Assembly (NCBI RefSeq): GCF_001625305.1
Contig: NW_017802503.1
Span: 982,828 to 1,046,827, forward strand
Length of the DNA: 64,000 nt
DNA from: Branchiostoma belcheri
Lineage: Eukaryota > Chordata > Leptocardii > Amphioxiformes > Branchiostomatidae
Reading direction: 5' to 3'
Under the pieces are notes generated by a model that was not told where the DNA came from, did not search any database, and saw only the letters and a list, made by a program, of their open reading frames with translations. Position 1 is the stretch's first letter; each line of letters begins with the position of its first letter. Positions 39,443 through 51,000 of the stretch are shown piece by piece. The position numbers and the translations under genes were made by a program.

Positions 39443-39612
39443 GCGTCTACCAGGCACTGCGGATCGCTGGAAAAATAGTAGAAATTAGCGGAAATAAAGG
39501 GATAGAATACCAGGGGAGTTAGCCGGCCAGAGAGGATCCAATATGCGACCCACGTGAGGGGATTTTTTTCTACAATTTTTCCAGCGATCCGTGGTGCCTG
39601 GTAGAGGCTATG
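39443..39612. mobile_element. MITE family F-like element
   Basis: It runs from gcgtctaccaggcactgcgg to tggtgcctggtagaggct, with inner mirrored gatcgctggaaaaat / atttttccagcgatcc. It lies directly after the family E element in the TMEM115 3' flank. Confidence 0.8.
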
Positions 39613-39752
39613 CTAGAATAGTAGTGTTGTAGGGAAATTGAAAACTGCATAGCAGTTATATTATGTATATTTGGGAAGGAGCAATAGAAATGGACAACCA
39701 TTTCACAAAGTATAATTATTTGTTGTACGTACTGCAGGCCTGGTCAAATGAA

Positions 39753-39758
39753 AATAAA
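39753..39758 (+). terminator. Candidate poly(A) signal of TMEM115
   Basis: AATAAA about 570 nt after the stop codon; another lies at 40654-40659. Confidence 0.35.
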
Positions 39759-40340
39759 AGTCATGTTTGAAGAAAAGGCTGAAGGTACTAGTATCAAACA
39801 AAGGGTTGCAACTTTTTTTGTAAAGCCAAAGTGAGGTGGTGGCCATGAGTTAATATATATGAAACAGTGCAGACATATATCCTTTGTGTAGACTACATGA
39901 AGGTACCAGTATTTTGTAGCAGTATTTGTCATTCCTTTTCCTTCATTTTAAGAGTTGCTCAACTTGTATCCTTCTTATGTTGTAAACTGTTTCCACTAGT
40001 GTTCTGAAAAAGTCATCTAGTTCATTCACTGGTAACTCAGCTGAAATTTTTACCTCTCTTACAAAAGCAGTCAGTACAAATGAAATTTGTAGTCAGGATT
40101 ACAAGAGAGAGGTCATTTGCTTTGGAGCAGCAGTTAAAAATTAAAATGCTAGCTAGCTTTACATAACCAGAAAGCCCAGTGTTATGCTGTTTGCAAGTTC
40201 AGAGCAGTTCCAACTGAACTGCATTGTGTTAAAGTGACATTGTGTATTTTCTCTACATTTAAAGATACAATTTCCACTTCAAGTGTTATGTGACTGTACA
40301 GAGTAAGAGATTACGAGACTACTTGAATTTCTGGAACAGA

Positions 40341-40346
40341 TTTATT
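40341..40346 (-). terminator. Candidate poly(A) signal of MEIG1
   Basis: AATAAA on the minus strand, about 1.2 kb beyond the MEIG1 stop. If it and the plus-strand signal at 40654 are both used, the convergent TMEM115 and MEIG1 transcripts overlap. Confidence 0.25.
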
Positions 40347-41070
40347 TCTAAGACACGTGGAGTTCTCAGAATGAAACAACTTTTGACACAACAACAATCA
40401 AAAGACAACAAAAAAGTGCATAGTCGTCTACAAGATAATCATTCAGCATATCACAAGATATACAAATAGATCTTCTGTTTCAAGTGAACATGTAAATACG
40501 AGAATTCAAAAGTATAAACTTATAATTATTATTCCTTTTTTCTGAGTGCGGATTGGAGAAAGGTTGCATAGATGTTTAGATTGAATGCATAGTACAGAGG
40601 AAAGCTCTTTGGTTATCGAATTAATTAATATTGACTGTACATGCTTTGATTTCCAATAAATAGGTGTTATTTCTTATTAAACATCTTTTTCTTCGGAATA
40701 TAATCCACATTCACTGATCTCTGGCAATATTGTGCATTAATTCGACAATGTACAAAGCACTGATCATCATTTGCAAAGCTTGTACCACAAACAATCATTT
40801 TTCTTTTTTTCTGAACGTATTGCCCTACCTTTTCCTTACAACAATACTATCACAACTCCCTTCTCTAGTATTATTTTTATGCAAACACTTTCCTGGTCAT
40901 TTGTTACATTCTTGCAGAGTAAACCAAACACTGCACATTTAATACTGAACTGAACAAACGGCCATCGACAAAAGACCACAGATATAATTCCTGCATAGAA
41001 TACAATATTGGTAACAACACTCCCAGTGCCAGTGCCAACCCCTAGTTATATGGTGTAAGACACATCAATT

Positions 41071-41307
41071 TAGCCTGTAAGCAGTCCCCTAAGGTGGCCA
41101 TTACAATGTAAAAGCCACATCCCAGGGCCTGTTTCCCTGGCTAAGCACATACAAGTGGTCAACATGATAAAAGTCAACAGCAGTTGAGATAGCCTGTAAG
41201 CAGTCCCCTGAAGTGGCCATTACATTTGTATAAACCACATCCCAGGGCCTGTTTGCCAGGCTAAGCACATACAAGTGGTCCACATGATAAAAGTCAACAG
41301 CAGTTGA
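41071..41307. repeat. Tandem duplication, two copies of about 119 bp
   Basis: Copy 1 is 41071-41189 and copy 2 is 41190-41307; both run tagcctgtaagcagtcccct to gtcaacagcagttga with few differences. It lies in the MEIG1 3' UTR or just beyond. Confidence 0.95.
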
Positions 41308-41509
41308 AAAAAAAAAGACAACAGTTTGTCAGCAAACATGGCTTCTCATTCTCCTTGAGAGGCCCACAGGTGCAGAGGTTTTCGGTGACGACAGCAGGTG
41401 CATTAAAAACTGCAGAAGGCTCCAAGTCAGACAAAGGACCAGCCTTTAAACAACATTGTCCTTAAAATTCTCCCCAAATGTTCGATATCTAAGTTTTTTC
41501 TTCTTTTCT

Positions 41510-42819
41510 TTAGTAGTTGTAGAGCTTGGTCTTGGGCACGTCCTTGTCGGAGCACTCCCGTGACTTGTTGTAGTAATAAAAGCAGCCGTCCTTGCGTTGA
41601 AGCTTCTTGACAAATCCGTTGTCCCATTTCTCAGCCTGGAATACAAAAGGGATAAAGACGTTTAGAAACACTGAATGGTGTAACTGTGTAACTTAATACT
41701 GTAATTCCTGTGTTTTTTTTACAGTACTGTTATGTTCACTGTTACTTTTGTATCGTGAACTTATCATCACAGTTAACAAATAATTCCTGGACTTTCTTTT
41801 TCCTGCACCTGTTGCCACCGTGAAAATATAGTTCCAAGAACATGTCCATTTTTCTCAGACTGTGAACTTTTGCTACCGTGAACATAAAGTGAATTACAGT
41901 AAAAGTAAACATTAGCATGTTACTGGTCCTGTTCAAATTTGCACTGGGGTACAAATTGCTTACAGTTGCACAAAGAAAACACAATGCTTTGAAATTCGTA
42001 TCTACGTATCTGAATTTTTTTTTTTTTAGTTCATTTCAAAATTGGAAGTTTTTTTTCAGAAAAGGACTGCAAAATTCACAAATAGAAATAGCTAAAAATT
42101 GAATACTGACGCGTGGGACGATGTTCAAATGGACACAGGGCAATAGTCGTTAGTGTAATCGACTCAAAACAATAACAAACAGTGATGATGTCATCGGTAC
42201 TTCCTGTGGTGATGTCATCGCAACTTGACACCACCACGTTGGGTTGAGTGGGAGGGTCGCTAGGCTTTGGCCAAACCGACATAAACAACTTTCTAAAATA
42301 CATTCAAAAATACTCCTGGGTGACTGTATGTTATCTCAATCATTTTTATCTAAGGTTTTCAAGGTAAAACATTGTACTATATTTGCAACGGACCAGGCTC
42401 TAGTACAGTTTTCAAATCAATGATAAAAATTTTGCAACGTCTTTGACTAGTTTGAATACATAGCAAAAATCTGGTTTAAAGAAAACTACAAGTGAGTCCT
42501 TGGAAGTAAAATTTTAAACTAATTTCATCAAAACTTAAAACTTTTTTTCCCTTTAAATGTGAAGAAAAGTGAATTGCAACAAAGGAGCTTGTAGTCTACT
42601 GTAATACACGTACATGTACAGAACATGTTAGCATATTATATATAAAAAAACTTCAGAGTAAATTCTACTCACACTATCGACTTTCTTGACACTGCGGTAC
42701 TCCTCCTCGTCCCGGTAGCCAGCCAGCTGGAACCGGTAAGCGTTCTCCACGGCTTCATCCCACTTCTTCGCCCGGGTCATGGACTTGGGCTGCACGGCGG
42801 TGCTCACTGCTGCTGCCAT
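41510..42819 (-). CDS. MEIG1: MEIG1, meiosis-expressed / spermiogenesis protein
   Basis: Two exons, 42673-42819 and 41510-41635, joined phase 0 at VDS|AEKW, encode 90 aa, close to the 88-aa vertebrate protein. Conserved landmarks are [42 protein letters not shown] and [12 protein letters not shown]1 binds PACRG and is needed for manchette-based transport and sperm tail assembly in mice, so testis expression is expected. The ATG at 42819 gives the family N-terminus. An acceptor (cctcccccag) at 42834-42835 shows the 5' UTR is split; a leader exon probably ends near 43788 (AAAAG|gtttgt), which is inference. The gene shares its upstream region with the divergent F-box gene. Confidence 0.95.
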
Positions 42820-43940
42820 TCTGATATATCGTACTGGGGGAGGAATAAAGAGAGAAAATCATGGTGAGATTTGGTTCCCAAGACGGTAGTACATTGTAAG
42901 ATTATCAAAAACTAGAGGCAAAAATACATGTAGAAGTTTCATCGTGTTTGATCACCATTACACAAGTTTTCTTGTGCACAAACAAGTGAATAATTTTTTC
43001 AACAATTTGGTAGATTTAATTTGACTAGATTTATTGTATGTAGTCTGTCCAAAGACGTTGCAGCCCAAAGAAGGTAGCAGACTACCAAATGCAAAATATT
43101 GGCAGGTAGAAATAACATGGCCATGTACAACAAGAAATTCCTGGTGTCCTGAACACAAAATTGCACAAAGTTGTGTCAGGGAAAAGTATTATGAATTTTT
43201 TTAAAGCACACATGTATAGCTGTTTAAGTACTTTTGATGAAGAAAACTGGAGATTTTACTAGGAATTCTGCTGTCGAAATCAAACAGGTGGTTGACAAGT
43301 AGTACTTTTATTTTGTACCAAATTTTTAAAGGTTGGACCACCACTTGATTAGTACTTGTGTGATTAGAATGGCGTAGAATTACGTCAGAAGTACTTAAAA
43401 TAATCCCTATTACAAATCTAAATGTTCTGAGTCACTGGTCAAGTTGAAATTGAGGTATTCAAGTGTTTCTATGGAAACGTCAACAACCTGTTTCAAATAG
43501 TTCAGTACAGGACTGGTCCAACACTAGCGCCCTATAGGACAGAAAATGCTTTTTTTTTACCTTTGTTTAATGTCAGATAAATATTTTATACTCGTTTTGT
43601 CTTTGGGAGACAGCTAGACAAGACTGATGACTCGGTCTCACGAAATATATCTTGCTCGAACAACACGAAAACCAGGACAGAAACGCATAAAAAATGGCCG
43701 ATCGCACCAAACCCAACTTCTTTTCGCAAAAACACCCCCTAAAACATGCTAAAAGTTTGGTTTTCACCTCAGAAAATCAGCACAAACCTTTTCTCGACGT
43801 ATTGGCGACAGAAAATCTCTTCAAGCGTCCTTCTGTAACGGTAGGATGGCTCAAATGAATGAAGCTAAGCAGAAACGTCTGCTTGTATACTTGTGTTTCC
43901 CTGTTGCCTGGCGCTGTTTAAAAATAAACACTCATTAAAC

Positions 43941-44079
43941 ATGCACGCATGCGCTCTAACGATTCGATCAATCCTCTCGCAAATTCTCGCGAGATAACTT
44001 TGACCTGTTGACCCAGCGTTTAAACATGCACGCATGCGCTGTGAACCGTGCCAACAAACTCTCGTAAATTCTCGCGAGA
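43941..44079. promoter_or_regulatory. Shared promoter of MEIG1 and the F-box gene: duplicated NRF1-like plus TCTCGCGAGA module
   Basis: atgcacgcatgcgct, an NRF1-like palindrome, occurs at 43941-43955 and 44026-44040. TCTCGCGAGA, a palindrome bound by BANP in mammals, occurs at 43985-43994 and 44070-44079. Both pairs are exactly 85 bp apart, so one module was duplicated. It lies between the MEIG1 leader (minus) and the F-box leader (plus), as expected of a bidirectional CpG-rich promoter. Factor assignment is by motif only. Confidence 0.7.
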
Positions 44080-44214
44080 ACAATAAATAAAAATTGACCC
44101 AGGGCGAACTTTGACGTGCTGACCTCCCGCGCGGTGCATGACGGTAGGTAAACAGGTGTTGTTCCGTTTGTGGCATGTTGTAGGTATGTCTCGAGTGTTT
44201 CTGGCGTGATATTT

Positions 44215-44295
44215 CTTTAAGACTCTCGTTTTTGCGTAAACTTGGAAGATGAGAAGGACAAGGAGGAGGAAGAGTATGGAGATATAGACCCGGAG
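44215..44295 (+). other. Probable 5' UTR exon of the F-box/WD40 gene
   Basis: A strong donor (CCGGAG|gtgagt) lies at 44295|44296 downstream of the shared promoter. In the frame of the next exon a TAA precedes without an ATG, so it should be untranslated. An ATG near 44249 opens a 12-codon upstream reading frame ending in TAG. The exon's left edge is not defined. Confidence 0.4.
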
Positions 44296-47200
44296 GTGAG
44301 TTTAAGAGACGAATTTCCCGTTTTTGAGGCATTTATATGCAATATTACGGTTGATTTGTTTTTCTAGGCACCAGTTGCCATAGTTTAAGCATTTTACGAA
44401 AATTTGTAGGTTTATGTCGAAAAATTATGGTCCGATCGTCTTTTGGTGGTTACCTTACACGACTGTAAGGTGTAGTTCTTCAATCTTTCCTGCATCAAAA
44501 AGCTTTATGATCTATTTTGCCTTTTTAGGTCCTAATCAACTAGTTGAGTTCAATCCAGATTTTGAAGGAATATATAAATTTATCATGGAATACACAAATT
44601 TGTTTTGTGTAAGATATTACTACATACATTATCATCTGACCGTGAGAGTTACTGTATGGGGTTATGTGGGGCTACAGGATATGAAAAAGAACCCCTGCAG
44701 AGCCCCCAGGTCTTAACCCCTCTGCATGATACACACCACATTTATGGGTGTGAAAAATTTATTTTGTTTTAGATCAATGTTTTTTCTGGGATTAGGCTAC
44801 GCCAATTCAATTTGTTGGGTCTCAGATTTTTCAGAAAAAAATGAAGCAGCAGGGCAGAAAAAAAACAGGCACAAAACATAGCCCAAAATTTTACTGTCAG
44901 GATATAACATAGATATATACCTGTAGCACATTTGTACGTTATATATACATTTATCAACAAATATATTGTTCCAAGTTGGCAGTACAATTGGCATTACCTG
45001 AACATTTGCTCAATTGGCATTTGGACTTGTGACTCATTATAATTTGGGACAAGTAGCTACCTTTACCAAAACTACATGTGAATGAGTCATGAGCCCAAAT
45101 GCCAGGACCAAATGTTCAGGAAATGCCACGACTTGTATATCAGCCAACTTACTTCCAATATATGTACGTTTTAATTTGGGTGTCTGAGCTTTTGTTTATG
45201 TCTGTCCAAGGACATTATGTCCTTGGTCTGTCTGAACAGAGCAGGTTGATAGTACTAGTAGCATGTGGATGGGAAAGATTGACAGGCAGAATTACATGAG
45301 ATCAAAAGGTCAGACACAGGAAATGGCATGAACTTGCAAGACACGAAAAGCCGGTACTTCCCAGAAGTCTGATGTTTGTTGACTCAGAAATGACACGTCT
45401 CACTTTTTCAAAGTAGGTGTAATTTTTTTATGAAAATGAAATTTACTACATGTATAATTAGATTATGCCTGCAGATAATGGGAACTATCCATCAACTCAG
45501 CACCATTAGCCCAGTTAATTGATTAATAGAAATGTTAATTGCCTCTTACGAGGTACATGTGTTAGGCCGACATCACACAGCTGGAGAGTAGCAGGAATAC
45601 AGCCTTTCACCCGCTATGTACACAGTTTTCATAAATCAGCTGATGTTCACCCTGAGGCCTGAGCCCTGCAGCTGTCAATAAAACTAAAATAGGGTTGCTG
45701 TTCATCATTTGCTCACACTAGATTCTTCCTCTATCCATCTGGTCTTCTTTGATTTTAGAGTCAGAATCTAGGTTATATCGTGGAATCCACACTGAATCAA
45801 GATTCTATATTAATAATTTCCTTTAAAATCATTACTTTTTACTTTACTTGAAACTTTTACCAAAAAAACAAAGATTCAGATTCAAGCTTCTGTTTATTAT
45901 ACAGCAAAACATTCCTTTGGCTAATTCACAAGCCCTGATTACCTGCAGTAATGCGTCTGATGGATCCTATTATTCCAGTAATATAATTAGCTTCAGAAAA
46001 TCTATGGATGTGATAACTGATATCCCACTGGGGTTGTTTCCACAAATTCAGTCATGGTGACCCTTCTAGAATCCCTTCTGTGGATCAGTTGAAAATAAAT
46101 ATTGAGCAATAATTGTGATACTACTAGTGCTGGCAGTACAAGTAGGTTGACAGCATGTGGGTGGGGAAGGTTGACAGGCAGAATGACAGGATATCAAATG
46201 GTTTGACACAGTTGAGAAGCTGCGGATTACATGATGAGTGACCCTTCAACCCTTTCTGCCTTATTCCCAACTTTACAATTTCCTTGCATTGGTTGGTTGT
46301 TTCAATAAATTCACGAAAACATGAATTTACACTAAAGTCGGAAATCTAGATCTATAAATATAAATTCTTGTTTCTAAATCCTAACACGAAGTAACTTAAT
46401 TCTTTTCCTAAGATCTCATAGTAACCCTTAAAAGAACACCTATCAAGGCTTCAGTCTTCCTTATCTGCTTCAGCTGAATAACTTAATTTACTACTAATCC
46501 TCTGCAAAAGAGTTGACAGGGTCAAGTCAGTCTTATGAATTTTTTAGTGTCTGTAGAGTCACTGAGGGAATTCTCTAAATCCTCCATGCATTATACATGT
46601 GTAGTCAAGTCTTCCTGTTTAGACTGTGCTACTGGGAGTTTATAGGGTCCTGACACATGTTGAAACATTCGATCAAGAGATAATTCTCATTACCCGGTAT
46701 ATAAGTTCATCTGCTTTTCCTATTTGACCTCAATTCCTGGATTTGCACATTTCATAAGTTACACATGTGTTAACGTTATGACTTGTACATTTGTAATATT
46801 CACTGTATGTGTTTCACCTACATGTAAGTTTGCAGTTTTTGTTGTGTGACATCCATGGACTGATGCCAGCATGCATGTATGATATTGCAATTATTGCAAA
46901 CTCAAAGCAGATACTACTGTAACAATGTTTAATCCAATATTTTGTATACTGTGTAACTGTACAAAATTCCGTATACAGGTAGTCATGGCAGTGATACAAA
47001 GCTAGCATTTGTTGTTTATCTTTTATAATATAATATTTGAAGGGAAAGGTGGTACAAAAATAACTTTCAGGGTAAAAATGTTATATTGAACTTAATCAAA
47101 TAGTACTGACCCTAATTTTTTCAGGTAATCAGAAACTCAACATTGATTTTCCTAGGCCTATAAACCTACCAGTAACTGAACCAGCCCTATTGGCATTATT

Positions 47201-48037
47201 CCAACTCCACCTGAGACATGGGGTTTGACTACATGACAACTCCCTTCAGAGATGACCTACTTTCCCTGGCATTACTGACTAAAGTTGCCAGCACCTCTGC
47301 CACGCCCCATACCTTATATGGAGAGGTTCCAGCAGGTGGTTTAGTTGGGACAAATCTAGCACATTTTTGTGTAGAGGGAATCCAGAGCTTTCTGGAACTA
47401 GTAAATTGAGGGCACGAGAGGCATCTTTTGTTATTCTAAATCATAAAGTTTCGTTTTCATCTAGTAAGTCAGGACTCAGCCGATTGACTATATTCCTTGA
47501 TTCAGGTAAGGGCTTTTCTACTGGATCTTATAATGTTGTAGCAGTTAAGATATATTTATAAGAGTCTTGCAACAATCTTGTAAGCTGTGACGTTATTGTC
47601 TGCGCTCACAGTTGAAGACTGAAGGTGTGAAGGTGTGAATTTTCTCACTTCTACACTCAGACTTGTCGACTTGCAGGACAACAAACGTATAGTTACATAC
47701 TTGTGACTGTATTAGCACACACATGTATACTACATGTTACCATGTATAGACTGTTCATGTTGATACCTCAGCATTGGTTCCTTCCTAACAGGCTAGGCCA
47801 CTTATAAGATTGTGTCCTGTACATTTGGTATTGACGTTTCTCTTCATGTTTTGTTATTGGGGGGAGGGCAGATTGACAAGCAAAATTACAGGAGATTCGA
47901 AAGGCCAGGAAATGGAAACTTGAATGTGAACTTGAAGTCTTGGAATCTCAGGTCGGAGCCAGCAGGAACTGGAGTTTGGTTACATCATCCTCAAGAATTT
48001 TGAGATCTCTGATGTGTTGTTCTGCCTTGTGTTTCAG
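44296..48037. other. Presumed first intron of the F-box gene: repeats only
   Basis: I see no exon. Near 45225-45330, 46135-46230 and 47865-47915 are pieces of a repeat (family J) with the word ttgacaggcagaattaca and mirrored forms at 14650-14830, 23250-23400 and 53200-53410. Confidence 0.4.
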
Positions 48038-48055
48038 ACAGAGAGCTGTGTAAGG

Positions 48056-51000
48056 ATGGACGTAGCGGCGGGCGGGGATGACTACGCCAGCGGGGGAGCC
48101 AGCGACTCCGACGGGCCGACCGTCCAGTCCCCGAAACGTGCCAAAAGCCGCTCAAAAGTCTGGGACAAGGTCACCTGGTTCGCCCGGCGGAAGAGCGCGC
48201 GGGGCTGCAGCCAGTCGGAGGCGGCGGGGACGCCACACCCGGGCGCCGCCTGTCTCCCGGACGACCGGATGGATGTGGACTCGACCCCGTCCAGCCCGCG
48301 AGCGCTGTCCGAGTGTAGCTCGTCCAGCGAGGGCGACCTCAGCATGGCGGAACCGGCGCACGTCCGGACTGGGCGGGCGAACCCGAACTCCCAGGTCTGT
48401 ATCTGTATCGTTATAGCCGGTATAACTGTCCTTTATAATAGGTGTAACACACCAGCTTTGCAGGCATGCGGAGCTGGCTACATTACACCGATGGACTTGT
48501 TACACCTAACCCTTGAACATCTTCTAACTGCTTGAACAGCTAAACTGTAACACACGTTTCAACGTGACTTGCTCTCTTCACTCTTGCATTCTCATCATGA
48601 TTTGAAACTTTTAAGTAGTCTACTTCATGATATTACAATATACTCTGACTTCTATTTTGCATTGTGCATTAATATATGTATACTTGAATTTAACAGTGGC
48701 TTTGTGATCAATGACACATTTCAGGTAGTATTGATTTTATTCATGAACCTGCTATGTTATTAGAAATAAAATCTGAATCTGAACTCCCAGGTTGACTCCC
48801 AGAGCTGCATCAAACCCAGCGTCGCCCGGGCGCTGTTCCACGAGATCGAGATGGTTTCCTTGGCAACCAGGAAGCCCAAGATCGTCATCCAGAGGAGGAA
48901 AACGCTTTCGTCGCAATCTTCAGAGGAATCGGATTCAGGGAGTTTGTACCCGCGGGCGACGTCGTATCTCGATTCGCTACACCCGTCCGTGGCAAATTCG
49001 ACCGCCCGGAATTCGTGTTGCCCGGACGACCAGAACCTGAACTCCTCCCATGATCACGCCCAGTACCGGGCCAGCTTCTCCTGCCGGCTGCACTCGCACT
49101 GTCCGTCCGCGCGGGACGTCCCGCGCAGCGCGGTGGGACAGACCCCGCACTGCCTGCACGTCGGGGCGAACAAGAGGACGGCGTCGCGCTCGCCCAGTCC
49201 GAAACCGCGGCGCGGAGACCAACTGGACGCTGCAAACTCTGTCGGAAAAAAGAGTCACAGTCGGAAACGCTCGAATGACGGACGCTGCTGTGTGTGGACG
49301 CCCGACTCGGTCCATTGTCTGGGCGCGGGAGGGGTGGACGGGACGGGGTCCAGGTCCCCCTCCCCGAGAATGGGCCAGTCCGGCAAGCTGGGCTGGGACG
49401 TACCATCCTCCTCCCACCTGGGGGAGGGCAGGAGGCAGCTAGGGGAGGGGGTGGACGGGCCGGAGTTCAAGAAGCGGATGGAGGTGAGAATAAGAATACA
49501 AAAGTTAGTAACGATCGCATACAAGATTACCAAACAGTTACCCCTAAGAATACAGATTAAAGGATCAATCCCACAAAAAGTTGAATGTGAAAACCGTCTA
49601 TTGAGAAACTATTGACTTCAAAAACTAAGAATTGCTCCTAAATTCTTACTGTGATACATATGCGTAACACTTCCATTTAATTCCATCGTTGTTAACTTAA
49701 AGGGAACCAGTGTTGCTAAACCACTGCTGTCTATAGACCATTAGGTCATGTTAATGCCAAATGTTTAACATCATCTCTATTGACTTCTGTATCACAGCTG
49801 ATGATGGACTGGTTTGGAGACTTCAACGATCAGCAAAAAAACATTGTCATCAAGAGGATACTGGTCAGTGCATTTTAAGTACTATTTTAAGACTTAGCAG
49901 TGGATAAATAAATGATGACATGCGTCAGTGAAGGTTAGACATCCAGGTAATATGATGCCAAAAAACAGTTTCTCAAGCAACTGGATATGATTTTGAAAAA
50001 AATCACTGTTTTTTTGTGTAATGGATGATATCATTTCAAAAAGCTCTTACTTGAAAAGAGAAAAAACAGCATTATTGAATCGTTGAATTGCTTAAGTTGT
50101 GAAAAAAATTGAAAGTATCATTCTTATCCCCCCCAGGACCAGTGTGGCCTGCCCCAGATGCACCTGTTGTCTGTTGCCATGGAGCCCATCCTGCACCAGA
50201 CGTGTCCTCACAACTGTCAGGACCTGTTGGCATGGTTACCGGCTTCCATCTCCATCTACATCCTCTCCTTCCTGGACCCAGGTTCGTTCAGTTGAGATAC
50301 TGTAATTCACTTAATGTTCACAGTAGCAAAAGTTCACGGTCTGAGAAAAGTGGACATGTTAACGGAACTGTACTGATAAGTTCACGGCACAGAAGTGACA
50401 GTGAAAACAGTGAACATAAAGTACTATGAAAAAATCAGGAATTACAGTACTCTAAAAAGTCTAAGACTTGTTCCCTGGGTCTTTAAGGAAAGAAAATTCT
50501 AATTGTTACAGTCCCGCCAACTCTGTCTTGCCACTTGCTATATAACGTAATCCAACACCACAGGGTGTCTGCTGCAGCACCAGTTACCATGGTGACAGAC
50601 GTCTGGTCCAAGTCCTCCAAACTTTATTTGTTTGGGAAGAAGAAGAAAAAGAAGAGGAAACAGAGCAAAAACAATGTTTTCCTTCGAATTTCTGTGAAGT
50701 ACGAGCATGCGATCGAGCCATGCCTGTGGCGCCAGTTCTCTCAGAAGTGGTCAATAATAGAATAATGACCTGTTGTGTTGCAGTGAGCCTGACACGAGCG
50801 TCCCAGACATCAAGGGTTTGGTACGAGCTTGCGAACGAACCCTGTCTGTGACACCGGTTCTGTCAGAGGTGGTGCGATAACGGAATAATGACCTGTCACA
50901 AGTTGTGCAATAACATAATAACGACCTGTTGTGTTACAGTGAGCCTGACACGAGCGTCCCAGACATCAAGGGTCTGGTACGAGCTTGCAAACGAGCCCTG

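Noticed and set aside
48078..48416. Overlapping Arg/Pro-rich frames in the first F-box-gene exon
   Set aside because: Shadows of the GC-rich coding exon; only the frame from 48056 joins in phase to later exons.
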